Shown one piece after another: positions 24,591 to 34,937 of a DNA stretch of 64,000 nucleotides. The notes below the pieces were generated by a model. That model did not search any database. It was not told the origin of the DNA and worked only from the letters and a program-made list of their open reading frames with translations. Origin of the DNA: Cucumis sativus (taxonomy: Eukaryota; Streptophyta; Magnoliopsida; Cucurbitales; Cucurbitaceae); the NCBI RefSeq assembly GCF_000004075.3, contig NC_026658.2, forward strand, positions 22,618,075 through 22,682,074, given 5' to 3'. A program made the translations under genes and the position numbers. Positions within the stretch are counted from its first letter, which is position 1, and each line of letters begins with the position of its first letter.

Positions 24591-26339
24591 TAATAACAAA
24601 TTTAAACTTTCTTTTTAATAAAAAATATTTATTTATTAATTTAAATGTAATTTTTAACATTAATAATTCTTTTAGAAAATATTCATCTAACATCAACATT
24701 TTATAGATATTTTTATTTAAGAGTTTTACAAGTTGAGATTTAGATATTTTCATTGACATGACTTTAATAAATTACTAATATATTATAATATCATTTTTTA
24801 TAAAAATATTTGGAAAATATAGATATATGTTTTGTAATGGATAAGAGATAGCATTCCACCCTGTCTATATTATTAAAGTATCTAGAGATAATACAAATTA
24901 TATTTATACATGTGTGTGTGCATGTAGATATATATGTACATGTATATAATATATACATACATATATATATATGTGTGTGTGGTAGGGTGGAAGTCTTTAA
25001 TAAACTTTAGGCTAAGTAAATAAGCTATTATTTATTATTATAAATCCATACACTTCTAAAAAATTTATTTTGGTCGTTGCATTGAACAAAATTTAACAAT
25101 TTTTTTTCATTCATTTCCATTTTTACTTTATTCTTAAAAGTTCAAGAACCAATATAACCAAACTTGAAAGTACTAAGACCAAAAGTAAATATTTTTTAGA
25201 GGATAGAGATCAAAATGAATCAAAATCAAAATGTGAGGACCAAAATGAATATTTTAAAAATACAAGAATCAAAAGGGTATAATTGCAAATGTAGACATTG
25301 AATTCAAAATATTAACATATATAACAATATTTTTAAAACATTGCAAATATAGAAAAGTCTGTCAAAATTTACCTCTCATAAATCATATTGCAAATATTGA
25401 TTTGTCATTGATAAACCATAAGAATCTGTAAAGCACCAATAAGTTTTGCGATATTTTTGGTTTTTAAAGGTTTCTATATATTTCGTTATTATTCTTAAAA
25501 TTTTTATTTATTATAATTATCCCATCATTTAAACATAAAATAGAAAAAAAAAAAGAGGAAATAAAATTTTGGAAAGTTTGAGAAATAAAATTACATATAC
25601 AGTTTCAATTTATTTTTTAAAAAATTGGATCATAATAATTATTATTTTTAAATATTCTCAATTTTAAAAAATTTTAATATAAATTCTAAAATACTAAACT
25701 TATAATAATAATGCAGTCCTATTTGAAATTTAATTTTAAATATAGCAAAATAGACAAAAATATTAAAAATTATATTACAGTTTATCTATGAAAGATCGCA
25801 ATAGTGATTATTTGTATATGTATGACCTATGTATCAAGATAGACATAAAGAGTAGTCTAAAAAACGGTTACAATGTAAGATTACAACCATAAAAACATAA
25901 CGTTTGAGTATTCTATTAATTAAAACAATTAAACAATAATTATATCAATCTAAACTTTAAATATTTAGAAGTTTCACGTGAAATTTATATAAATAAAAGA
26001 TCATGAAAAATATGAATAAATTTTAGAAGTTTTCATATTTAAATTGATATAATTATTAATTTAATATATTTTTTTTTGTACTATGTACGGGTGTATGAGT
26101 ATTAATTGATAATTTTTCTTTATAACTATTATTTTAAAAGATTTTAAAGCTAATGAGATTTTACTCGTCAACCCTCATTTTTCCCCCTTTTATTTTATCA
26201 TTATTTTCACAAAGTACCATTAATAATAATATTGGAAATGACAATTTTGAGGTGTAGTTTTAAGTTAGGGGGTTGATGGTCATTTTATTTAGTATCAGTT
26301 TCTTTAAAATTAAAATTAAAATTTAAAAAAAAAAGAAGG
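24591..26339. other. AT-rich intergenic with simple repeats
   Basis: Contains TA/TG/CATA microsatellites near 24900-24985 and a seventh GATAGAC-family copy (reverse, decayed) at about 25275-25500. The remainder is low-complexity AT sequence. Confidence 0.45.
25275..25500 (-). repeat. Dispersed GATAGAC repeat, copy 7 (reverse, decayed)
   Basis: Order of blocks as in the copy at 24305 (ATTGCAAATGTAGACATTGA, then ATTGCAAATATAGAAAAGTC, then CATTGATAAACCATAAG), with many substitutions. Confidence 0.5.
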
Positions 26340-26349
26340 AAAAAGCAAA

Positions 26350-26760
26350 GAAAGAAAGGAAAGGGAAAGGTGTGTTCTTCTTCTCACGCGCGTCGGCCCC
26401 CTCCGGACTTCTCGATTTTTCTCGCGACCCAATCTCCCTCCTCACGATTTTTCCTTCCTTCTGCCGCCAACGACGCACGAGTCTACGGCATCCCTCTCTA
26501 TCTCTTCACCACTCGATTCGACTAGACGCCGCTGCACGAACCAACGCTGCGTCCCCACCAATCACTGCTCAGAACGTGGTCGATCTCGTCCTCACGTGAA
26601 GCGGCCAATTCGTCATCTAAACCGCGTCGTCCACCGCAATTTTCAACCAGTCACCACCGTTCGGATGATCAAACCCTAGCAGTCGCCGCTCTCTTTGGCG
26701 TCACCTGGCTGTTCACGTCGTGGATCGAACGTTGGATCCCTGAATTGGGGTAAGATCCAA
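26350..26760 (+). other. GC-rich, leader-like segment of unknown origin
   Basis: An abrupt island rich in C, G and CpG (CACGCGCGTCGGCCCCCTCC near 26387) within very AT-rich DNA. It ends at a perfect donor-like GGGGTAAGATCC (26747). Open frames exist but match nothing I know. It could be the leader of a long-LTR retrotransposon, or the first exon of an unrecognised or dead gene. Confidence 0.35.
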
Positions 26761-28020
26761 CTGATCTAGTTGGATTTCTTGTAGTTTTCCAGATACCCTT
26801 TCACCTTGGACTTAAATATAATATTACTCACGATATTTAGGTGTTGGATTTGGATTCCTCGGAGGGTTTAGCTGCTATCCAGTCGCAAGAAGATTTGAAT
26901 TTGGGGGTTGGACATAATTTTGGGTAAGAATCTAAGTATTATGGATTGGGTCTTCTGTATCTATTTAAGTTTAGTGCTATTATTGAACAACTCATGGTTT
27001 TTTGGATGTTAGAATTCGATAGTTGTAGGTTGCTAGAGAATATTTCTTTCATTGAAGTTATTTAAGTGAGTTTTGTTCGAGTTCCTAAATGCCCATTAAG
27101 TTTAAGCGTAAAATGGGATTTAACCGTGATATTTGAGTTCTAGAGTTGAATGGTTAAAGGTCGAAATGGGCTTTCCATTAACCTGAGAGTTCGTTTAGGT
27201 GTTTACCTCTATAAAACTCGAAACATAAATGGTTTAGGTGAGTTTAAAGAGAGTTAAAATTGTTTACTCATGAGGAAATGTATCCAAATCTCTCAAAATA
27301 CTTATATTTAGTATAAGAGCGAATGAGATTAAAAGCCTCACTAAGTTCGATTTAAGTTGGGTGTTTATGATGTTAAGAGTTTAAGTTGACGTTAAGGGTC
27401 AAAGTGGAAAATCCAGGCTAATCCTAGGCCCTTTGTAAATTCAAGGACCTTAGAAGCATCGAATAGATTTTAGCGGCCTTAGGAAGTATTGTCGCAAATA
27501 GTTGTAGCCTCGTATCATATAAAGATATTGATGTGACTTTGATCATTATTTTAGGCCAAATTGAAGTGGGAAAAGCGGGGATCAAATTATTGGTTGTGGG
27601 TGACTCGTTTTCAAGTTTTCTTTATACTTATACATGTTATTTTACGAGATTGCTTGGAAACTATCATTGTTTAAACTTTTTATAACTATGTTTTCATTTA
27701 TACTTAAATGATGTGTTTACTCATGATGGGTTCAAGAATATGTATGTTTAGAACTACTTTATGAAAATGTGTTTTCTAATCATCTTTGGCTTTTAAGCAT
27801 AAAATATGTGATTTATGAATGAGGGTGATTTATCCATAAACTATGCGAATGTGTTTTCATAGCACCATCTACCGTCGTCAGGGGGTTTCAGGGCTGAAAG
27901 AGGCCGTGGCTGGAGATCCGATAACCTGAGCCTAGGTGAGGATGTGGTGGAGGAGTGTGATATGACTTCGAGCTAGTTTAACCCATGATAGGTGACTCTA
28001 TGTGCACATAAGAGCGAAGA
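26761..28020 (+). other. Non-coding, retroelement-like stretch
   Basis: Mixed-composition sequence with no significant open frame. It follows the GC-rich island and has several GGGTAAGA-like donor motifs (for example 26928). It leads directly into the 130-bp tandem repeats, and I suspect one old element spans about 26.35-28.42 kb. Confidence 0.3.
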
Positions 28021-28030
28021 TGGAGGTGGA

Positions 28031-28420
28031 TATTGTAGTAGGTGCTAAGTACGCGTGAGCTCCGTTTGACCATGTGTTTCCTTGTGAATATGGATCACGT
28101 GTGAGCTATTCCGGGCGGTATATTTAGAATGCTCTCATGGTTGGATTTAAGGGATGATGTTATCGTGGTAGGTGCTAAGTATGTGAGCTCCGTTTGGCCA
28201 CGTGTTTCCTTGTGGATATGGATCACGTGCGAGCTATTTTGGGCCGTGTATTTAGTATGCTATCTTGGTCAGATTGGATGAATGTTGTTATCGTGACGAA
28301 CATTAAATATGCATGAGCTAGTTTTGGCTGCATGATTCTTTGATCATGTGTGAGCTATTCTTCATCGTATATCTAGGTGTCTTGCCATGGTTGGATCGAC
28401 TACAGGTTTGTTGGTTGACT
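28031..28420 (+). repeat. Three tandem repeats of about 130 bp
   Basis: Units start near 28031, 28161 and 28290. Units 1 and 2 share GTAGGTGCTAAGTA, GTGAGCTCCGTTTG, CCACGTGTTTCCTTGTG or its variant, and ATATGGATCACGTG. Unit 3 is more divergent (CATGAGCTAGTTTTGGCTGC, ATCATGTGTGAGCTATTC). Confidence 0.75.
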
Positions 28421-28899
28421 TGTAGATTATGTGGCGATAAGTTTTTAATCAATATTTTATTTATCGATGTATATTTACACATCTTGGACCCACACATTAT
28501 CAAGATAGAAACCAAATTTGGTCTGAGTTGTCTCTTTTTTCAGACCTTTGTACAGAAGCTTGATGTTTGGGAGGGGATTTCAATTTCACTCGAAAGGTAC
28601 AAGAGAGATTTCTAGGAAGATTAACAAGGGGAATGAGAAAAATTAATAAATTCATTAGAGAGTAAAAGCTACTAGAAATTTTGTTATCCAACGGTAAATT
28701 TGATGGAAACGGTAGACATGCGTAGCAGAATTGGGATCAAATTTTGTTCTAATTGGAACTAAACAAGTTTAGTGATTAACATGCATAAAAAACCCTAAAA
28801 TAACAAAGATAAGGTCAAAAGAAAAAACTCACATTCGATGCTTTTATTTTCTTGTAATCTCCTCACAAAATCGAAGTTGGAACTACCACTAGCTTTTTC
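28421..28899. other. Intergenic between tandem repeats and Ty3 remnant
   Basis: Mixed composition with no recognised gene. The stretch 28690-28900 has an unassigned, rather complex sequence that may be the 3' part of another old element. Confidence 0.3.
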
Positions 28900-31520
28900 G
28901 AATACCTCAAAGGAATTCTCTTAGAAATATCATGGAACCAACTACTTCACTGCCACCTCTTAGAAATATACAGCACACTGTAGACTTAATGTTTGATAGT
29001 ACCTTACCTAATCTACCACATTATCGAATGAACCCTAGAGAGTACAAAATATTACATGAACAAATAGAATAACTCCTTAGCAAAGATCATATCCAACCTA
29101 GCCTAAGTCCTTGTGTTGTCCAAGCTTTACTTGCTCCAAAAAAATATGGCAGCTAGAGACTTTGTGTGGATTGTAGAGCTATAAACAAAATTGCAATAAA
29201 ATATAGGTTCCCTATCCTCGTTTATCCAACCTCCTTGACCAATTAGGTAAGGCTTCCATCTTTTCCAAAGTAGATCTTAAGAGTGACTACCACCAAATTA
29301 GAATTAAATCAGGAGATGAGTGGAAAACAACCTTCAAATTAATGAATGATTGTTTGAATGGTTAGTTATGTCATTTGGTCTCTCAAATGCCCCTAACACC
29401 TTTATGAGATTAATGAACCAAATCTTACAACCTTTTTCAATCAATTCATTGTGGTATACTTTGATGACATACTCATCTATAGCTCCTCTAAGAAAGATCA
29501 CCTAAAATACATCCAACTACTTTTTACAGCCTTACAAGAAAATGAATTACAAATTAACCTTTAAAATGTGAATTTTTGTGTTATAGCATTCATTTTCTTG
29601 GATTTATCATAAGTTGTAATGGTGTTTATGTTGATTCAAAAAATATTGATTCTATTAGTTTTTGGCCTCAACCAAAATCTCCAAAAGATATTCAATGCAT
29701 TTTAGGATTAGCATCTTTTTATATAAGGTTCATAAAGAACTTTAGCACTATTGCAGCACCTTTAACCAATTGTTTAAAGAAAGACAGTTTCTAATAGAGA
29801 TAAATAGAAAAAGACAGCTTCTGTCAATTGAAATTAGCTTTAGCTAGCGTCTTGATTTAAAACTACCAAACTTTGATAAACCATTTGAAGTCACTGTCGA
29901 TGCTTCGGGTTTAGGTATAGGAGTTATCCTTAGTCAACGAGGTCACCCTTTAGAGTATTTTAGTGAAAAACTAAGTACTTCTAGACAAAATTGGAGTACA
30001 TATGAACAAGAATTGTGTGCCCTTGTGCGTGCTCTAAAACAATGGGACCATTATCTACTTGCTAATACTTTTATTTTGCCTATGGACTACTTTTCTCTCA
30101 AAATTTTAAATTCTCAAAAAATAATTAGTAGAATGCATGCTCGTTAGTTACAATTCTTACAAAGATTCAATTTTGTAATTAAATGTACTTCGGGGTAAGT
30201 CTAATAAGGTTGCTGATGCTCTCAGTAAAAAAGGTGTACTTCTCACCACCCGTTAATCTCAAATAACTTTCTTTGATCACCTTCCTACATTGTACCATAT
30301 TGGCACTAATTTAAGAAGTATTTAGGAAAATTGCTCTAATCATAAACCTTGTAAAGATAACCACATTGTTAATAATTTTCTCTTCAAAAGTGATGTTTTG
30401 TGTTCCTCATAAATCTTTAAGAGAGGCAATAATTAAAGAAACACACTCTAGTGGATTTAGCCGGATATTTTGACCGAGACAAAATTTTGACTGCATTAGC
30501 TCTAAATGCTTTTGGCCACAACTCAATAGGGGTGTTACTAGCTTCATCAAAATATGCTCTATTTGCCAAATAACTAAATGTAATTCTCAAAATACATGTT
30601 TATACACTCCTTTACCTATTTCTTCTACTATTTGGGATAATTTATCTATGGATTTTGTGTTAGGATTACCTAGAACTCAAAGGGGTCATTATTCTATTTT
30701 TATAGTAGTAGATTGCTTTAGTAAAATGACCCATTTCATCCATTGTAAAAAAAACTTCTAATGCTTTGAATATAGCTAACTTATTTTTTTTTAGAAATTG
30801 TTAGATTACATGGAATTCCTAAAACTATAGTGTCGGATCGAGATGTAGAGATTTTGAGTCATTTTTGGAGATCCCTATAGAAGAAATTCGACACCAACCT
30901 TCTATTTGGTCGTCAGTTTGTTTAGTACCGCCAGTCACCCACAAACTGATGGCCAAACAGAGGGACCAACCAAACTCTTGGCAACCTCATTCGGTGTCTT
31001 AGTGGGGACAAGCCTATACAATGGGACTTAGCTTTACCTCAAGCAGAATTCATCTTCAACCACATGGCAAATCACTCAACAGGGAAGTCTCCATTTGAGG
31101 TTGTATATACTAGTCTCCAACGGGTCACTTTTGATTTAGCTAATCTACCCTATGTTGTTGATGTCAGTGTGGAGGTTGAAGCAATAACTGAACGTATTTC
31201 CAAGCTACACCAAGAAGTCAAGAGTCATTTAGAGCTTTCTATTGGCTCCTACAAAACAATCGCTATCTCTTACAAACATTTTAAGGAATATCAAGTGGGT
31301 GACCTAGTTATGGTGTACCTTCGAAAATAAAGATTCTTTGTTGGTCATCATTCCGAAGTGATCAACAAGCGCATGGGTCGATTTCAAATATTGGAGAGAC
31401 TCGACCCCAACGCTCACCAAGTAAATCTCTTAGGAAACATGAGAATCAGCCCATCATTCAATGTTGTCGACCTATCTCCTTACCATGCCCCAGATTCCTT
31501 CTCTTTGGCTTCCTAATTTT
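28900..31520 (+). pseudogene. Degenerate Ty3/gypsy retrotransposon polyprotein remnant
   Basis: Broken pol region of a plant Ty3/gypsy LTR retrotransposon, read in pieces across shifting frames. Protease-to-RT linker motifs lie around 28935-29110 (LPPLRNIQHTVD, PHYRMNP). RT follows at about 29110-29800, with YFDDILIYS near 29456 and a clean piece at 29576-29794. RNase H is at about 29860-30130 (VTVDASGLGIGVILSQ). Integrase core is at about 30630-30970 (MDFVLGLPRTQ). The C-terminal part is at 31064-31330 (NHSTGKSPFEVVY). Many stops and frameshifts make it non-functional. Gag and the 5' LTR are not found, so it is 5'-truncated. Confidence 0.85.
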
Positions 31521-31555
31521 CACTTGAGGTCAAGTTTTTTCCTACGGGAAGGTTT

Positions 31556-31860
31556 TGATGTAGAACATCCTCCTTTCTTGATGTTTCTTTTAAGTTCTTT
31601 AGTATTTCTTTAGCTAATTCTTGAGTATCAGCTTGAATTATCATTCTTGTATCTCAAGATTAGTTATTCTCTAGTTAAATCTTGTGTATCTTGGATTAGT
31701 AATATAAATAACTAACTCATCTCTAAGTTAGTTCTAAAATAACTAACTTCTAACAACTCTTGTAAACTTGCCGCTTATAAAAAGGTTTTTCTACTCATTA
31801 ATAAAAAATCATTAGAAGTATTATTCATAAAAAATCCTAAACTTTGCAATTACCGCATCA
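31556..31860 (+). repeat. 3' LTR of the Ty3/gypsy remnant
   Basis: A 305-bp block beginning TGATGTAGAACATCC and ending TACCGCATCA, so it has the inverted ends TGATG...CATCA typical of LTRs. It starts 36-50 bp after the last coding remnants and a short purine tract (GGGAAGG). An internal promoter-like TATAAAAAGG is at about 31777. The matching 5' LTR is not in the window. Confidence 0.65.
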
Positions 31861-31929
31861 CTACACAAGTTTTGATATTGAAGGCACTCAACACATTTTA
31901 CTTGACCTGAACAACTTAACTCTCTTGTT

Positions 31930-32290
31930 CTTTTTTTTTTTTTTTAAAAAAATGTTATATTATTATACAAGAACAAGGAGGACCTCACAGCCTGAGGTCA
32001 AGGCACAAGGACGGAAAATGCTCACACAGACATGAATAAAGCAAAAAAACCAAAAGAAAAAACACCAACCAAAGCAACGAAATTAAGAACAGTAACAAGA
32101 CAAAAAGACAAAACAACACCACAAAACAAAGAAAAGAAAGATGAAAGGAAACCAACTAAATAAGATCATGAGCATTCTCACACCAAGAAGCAACAGGAAC
32201 TAGGCAAGTCTGGTCCTTAGGCCAAAAGCTGGTTTTTTTGACATACAACTTAGTCGTCATCACAAACCGATCCAATAAGCTCTTAATAAT
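31930..32290 (-). mobile_element. Retroposon 3' end (LINE-like or processed copy)
   Basis: On the minus strand a coding-like tail from about 32285 down to 32156 ends in CENAHDLI and a TAG stop at 32158-32156. A 200-nt pyrimidine-rich 3' UTR follows, then a poly(A) run at about 31930-31950. The parent protein is not recognised. The polyadenylated end points to a LINE or a retrocopied transcript, truncated at its 5' side. Confidence 0.4.
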
Positions 32291-33112
32291 CAAAATAATC
32301 AATAGCCAAAAAGAATATAACTTTTACTTAGTTATTTACATTATGAAATTTATCAAAAAGTATCCTCTTTAATTTTTTAGTTTAGTGGTTATTTAACAAG
32401 CTCTTAATAAATTCAATACCGATTTAACAAAAATATTATAAAAAAGATACATTGAATTTATTCTTAAATTTTAGTTTTATCAAATTTGAAAAACTTGTGA
32501 ATATCGAAGAGATTTCATTTCAAAATTAATTGAAACAAAAATATTATTTTAGGTATATTCTATTGACTGTGAGATCTCATTTTCATATTGTACTTTGAGT
32601 TTATCATTTTCATATTGTACTTTGAGTTTACCGTATTTTTGGTAAGATCTCAGTATTTTTAACTGAATTATTGTTTGAGTTGATGAAATTTGGTACTATA
32701 TTAGATAACATCAGAATTCGTCCCAAAATATTTTGACAAAGAAAGTAATTGTTTATGTTAAAGGTTGTGAGATGTCCATGCTTTCGACGTGGAATCCTCC
32801 ACGTTGAATTAAGAAAGTATCGTTCATTTTCATGACTCTTTTTTAGTTCTTCTTTGAATTTGTATTATTTTTTCCCCTAAAAATCAACCTTTTCTATGGC
32901 GGTTGAGAAATATTGTTCATAACAATTGTTTGTGTGCGAGTGAATTTAAGTATTTACTAAGGTTAATATTTTGTTGGCAAAGTTTAACCAATTTTTTATA
33001 TTGGGAAAACACACACTCTAATGTCCAAGTTAGAGATCGAAAAATATGAAAGTCAGAGAGTTTGAGAATATAATTCAAGTTATAATGATGTACTATAGAG
33101 GTGATTAACATA
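32291..33112. other. Intergenic, nothing assigned
   Basis: AT-rich sequence with a short tandem duplication of TCATTTTCATATTGTACTTTGAGTTTA-type units at about 32578-32632. No gene seen. Confidence 0.4.
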
Positions 33113-34220
33113 TATGGGACCGTTTGGGGGAAGGGTTGGGTTATGGAAGGGTTAGGGTTATGATAAAACTAGTTTTATGATAAGAGGTGTTCGGGCAAAG
33201 CGTTATGTGGGTTGTGTTATGATAAGATGTGTTTGGGCGAACGATTATGTGGATAATGTTATGATATAGATTATAGATGTGTTTGGGGAAAGGATTATGA
33301 TGGTAGTGTTATAATATTTTTTTTCTTTCTAAAATATATAACGTAGATCCAATACACAAATTTCATAAATTTACTTTATTAAATAATCTTACTTTTCTTA
33401 AAATCATTTGGCCTTAATTTTCTTAATTACGATGTTGTAGATTCAGCCACTTTGTAGACGTCTTCGACTAGTCAATCGCATATTCCATTCCATTACTTTT
33501 ATGTTGTAATAGTTTATTTTAATCGTTATTTGTTATTTTAATACCAAATTAAATTATATATAATAATAAAAGCATATTATTTAGTTTTAAAAAACTAACT
33601 AAAGTCATTATTATTGTTAAATGAAAAATTAAGAATAAAAACTCAAAAGCAAAATAATAATAATAATAATAATAATAAAAAATCAAAACATGTACTCATT
33701 AGTTACGACAAATAAAACGTACATGCATCTTGCTCGGTTAAAAATCAAGATTTGAAATCTTAAACTAAAATTCAAATTTTCAAATTTTTGTAAGCAAACA
33801 AACAAAAGTGATTTGAAATCTATTCAACATCGAGATCATCCCAAATCCACTAGGGTAAAGCATCATAAAAAGAAATATGAAACATTTGACATATTTGGCA
33901 TGACCATTAGTGCATTAATACTTAATGATACAGTTTATGGAGCACATGAAACAACAGTGGAACATCTCCATAAACAAATAAAAGAGGATCAATCTCCATA
34001 TGCAACAAAGAAGAAACCTATCTTGTCCAAAACATCATCATTATAATCTGAATTCCACGGAAGATACACATGAAATTTAGAGGGACTCCTTTAGGAGCTA
34101 GCCCAATTAACAGTCATAATTTCATTTCAACACACACAACAAAAAAAAAGAACCCCAAACGTAATTTTCATTTAAAAAATAGTATGTAGTTTTAATTCTT
34201 TCAATTAGTACAATTACAAG

Positions 34221-34735
34221 TTATATAATCTTATAACATGTACATCCAATCTCCACATCAAATTCAAGAGAAATTCCAAATCTCCGTCCAATTTCAAAAA
34301 TAGAGACAACCAATTTATTAACCAAAGCAAGTGCATTACTCATAATATAACCAACTTTCACCATTCCATTTCTTAGCAAATTCACTATTTTTTCCCTTCC
34401 ACCTTCAAATCCTTTAACGCAAATATCTTCATTCGTTAGCGCAATGCTGACCCACGTCGTTAGATACCCCATTTGTGTGTCAAAATTCCTCCTACTCAAT
34501 CTTCTAAGAACCCCAAACGACATGTGAAGCTCATCAATGGCGGCTTCAAACACCTCCACACAGCTTAGACGACCCTATTTCTCTCCTTCATCCACTTTTT
34601 GTTCATCAACCTCCCCAGGAATCCTGCGATTTTTTTTGCCTCTATTCCGACACCCCTGCTCAAGCCCATTTTGTAGGGTTGTGCTTGCACAAATCTTGGT
34701 ATCGTGTTACTTTGGCGAAGTGGGTTAGCCATGAG
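34221..34735 (-). pseudogene. Plant invertase/pectin methylesterase inhibitor (PMEI) pseudogene
   Basis: Minus-strand relic of a PMEI-domain protein; intact relatives are secreted helical inhibitors of cell-wall pectin methylesterase or invertase. The C-terminal half reads well (34559-34221): VEVFEAAIDELHMS, SRRNFDTQMG, TTWVSIALTNEDIC, SNALALVNKL, all hallmark PMEI phrases. Three of the four family cysteines can be placed: YQDLC near 34700, LSCVEVF at about 34565, and DICVKGF. The N-terminal half is out of frame: NRVV runs into a TAG/TAA-type stop, and a one-base shift near 34575 is needed to reach LSCVEVF. No start or signal peptide is intact. It sits inside the TIR element and is probably captured, not native. 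Confidence 0.7.
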
Positions 34736-34839
34736 AGAAGGAATAAGAGAGAAACAAAAACGAACGGGGAGGGAAGAAGAGGGTTAGCCATGAGAGAAGG
34801 AAGAAGAGGGAAACAAAAACGAAGAGGGAGGGAAGAAGA
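34722..34839. repeat. 59-bp tandem duplication, purine-rich
   Basis: Two adjacent copies starting GGGTTAGCCATGAGAGAAGG at 34722 and 34781, near the right end of the TIR element. They overlap the 5' side of the PMEI relic. Confidence 0.8.
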
Positions 34840-34937
34840 GAGGGGATTACGGGAAGGAGAATGAGGAGGACTATGAAGGATTGAAGAAGAAATTGCCTAA
34901 GCCCACGGTGATAACATAGGGCCCAAACAGCCACTAT

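Larger units (their letters stand above)
33113..34937. mobile_element. TIR element carrying a host gene fragment
   Basis: The left end GGGACCGTTTGGGG (33116) and right end, read inward GTGGCTGTTTGGGCCC (34934 backwards), form an imperfect terminal inverted repeat flanked on both sides by TAT. The left 200 bp has reiterated GTTATGATAAGATGTGTTTGGG units. The same motif, in reverse, fills the TTA-flanked element at 55875-56309, so both belong to one PIF/Harbinger-Tourist-like family. No transposase is seen. The interior holds a pectin methylesterase inhibitor pseudogene and a duplicated purine-rich block. Confidence 0.5.

Noticed and set aside
4395..25500. CRISPR-like reading of the regularly spaced GATAGAC units
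   Set aside because: Units are inverted and variable within a dispersed plant repeat; no spacers or cas genes, and the genome is eukaryotic.
33813..34046. 77-codon frame inside the TIR element
   Set aside because: Not recognisable as a transposase or host protein; probably chance or decayed sequence.
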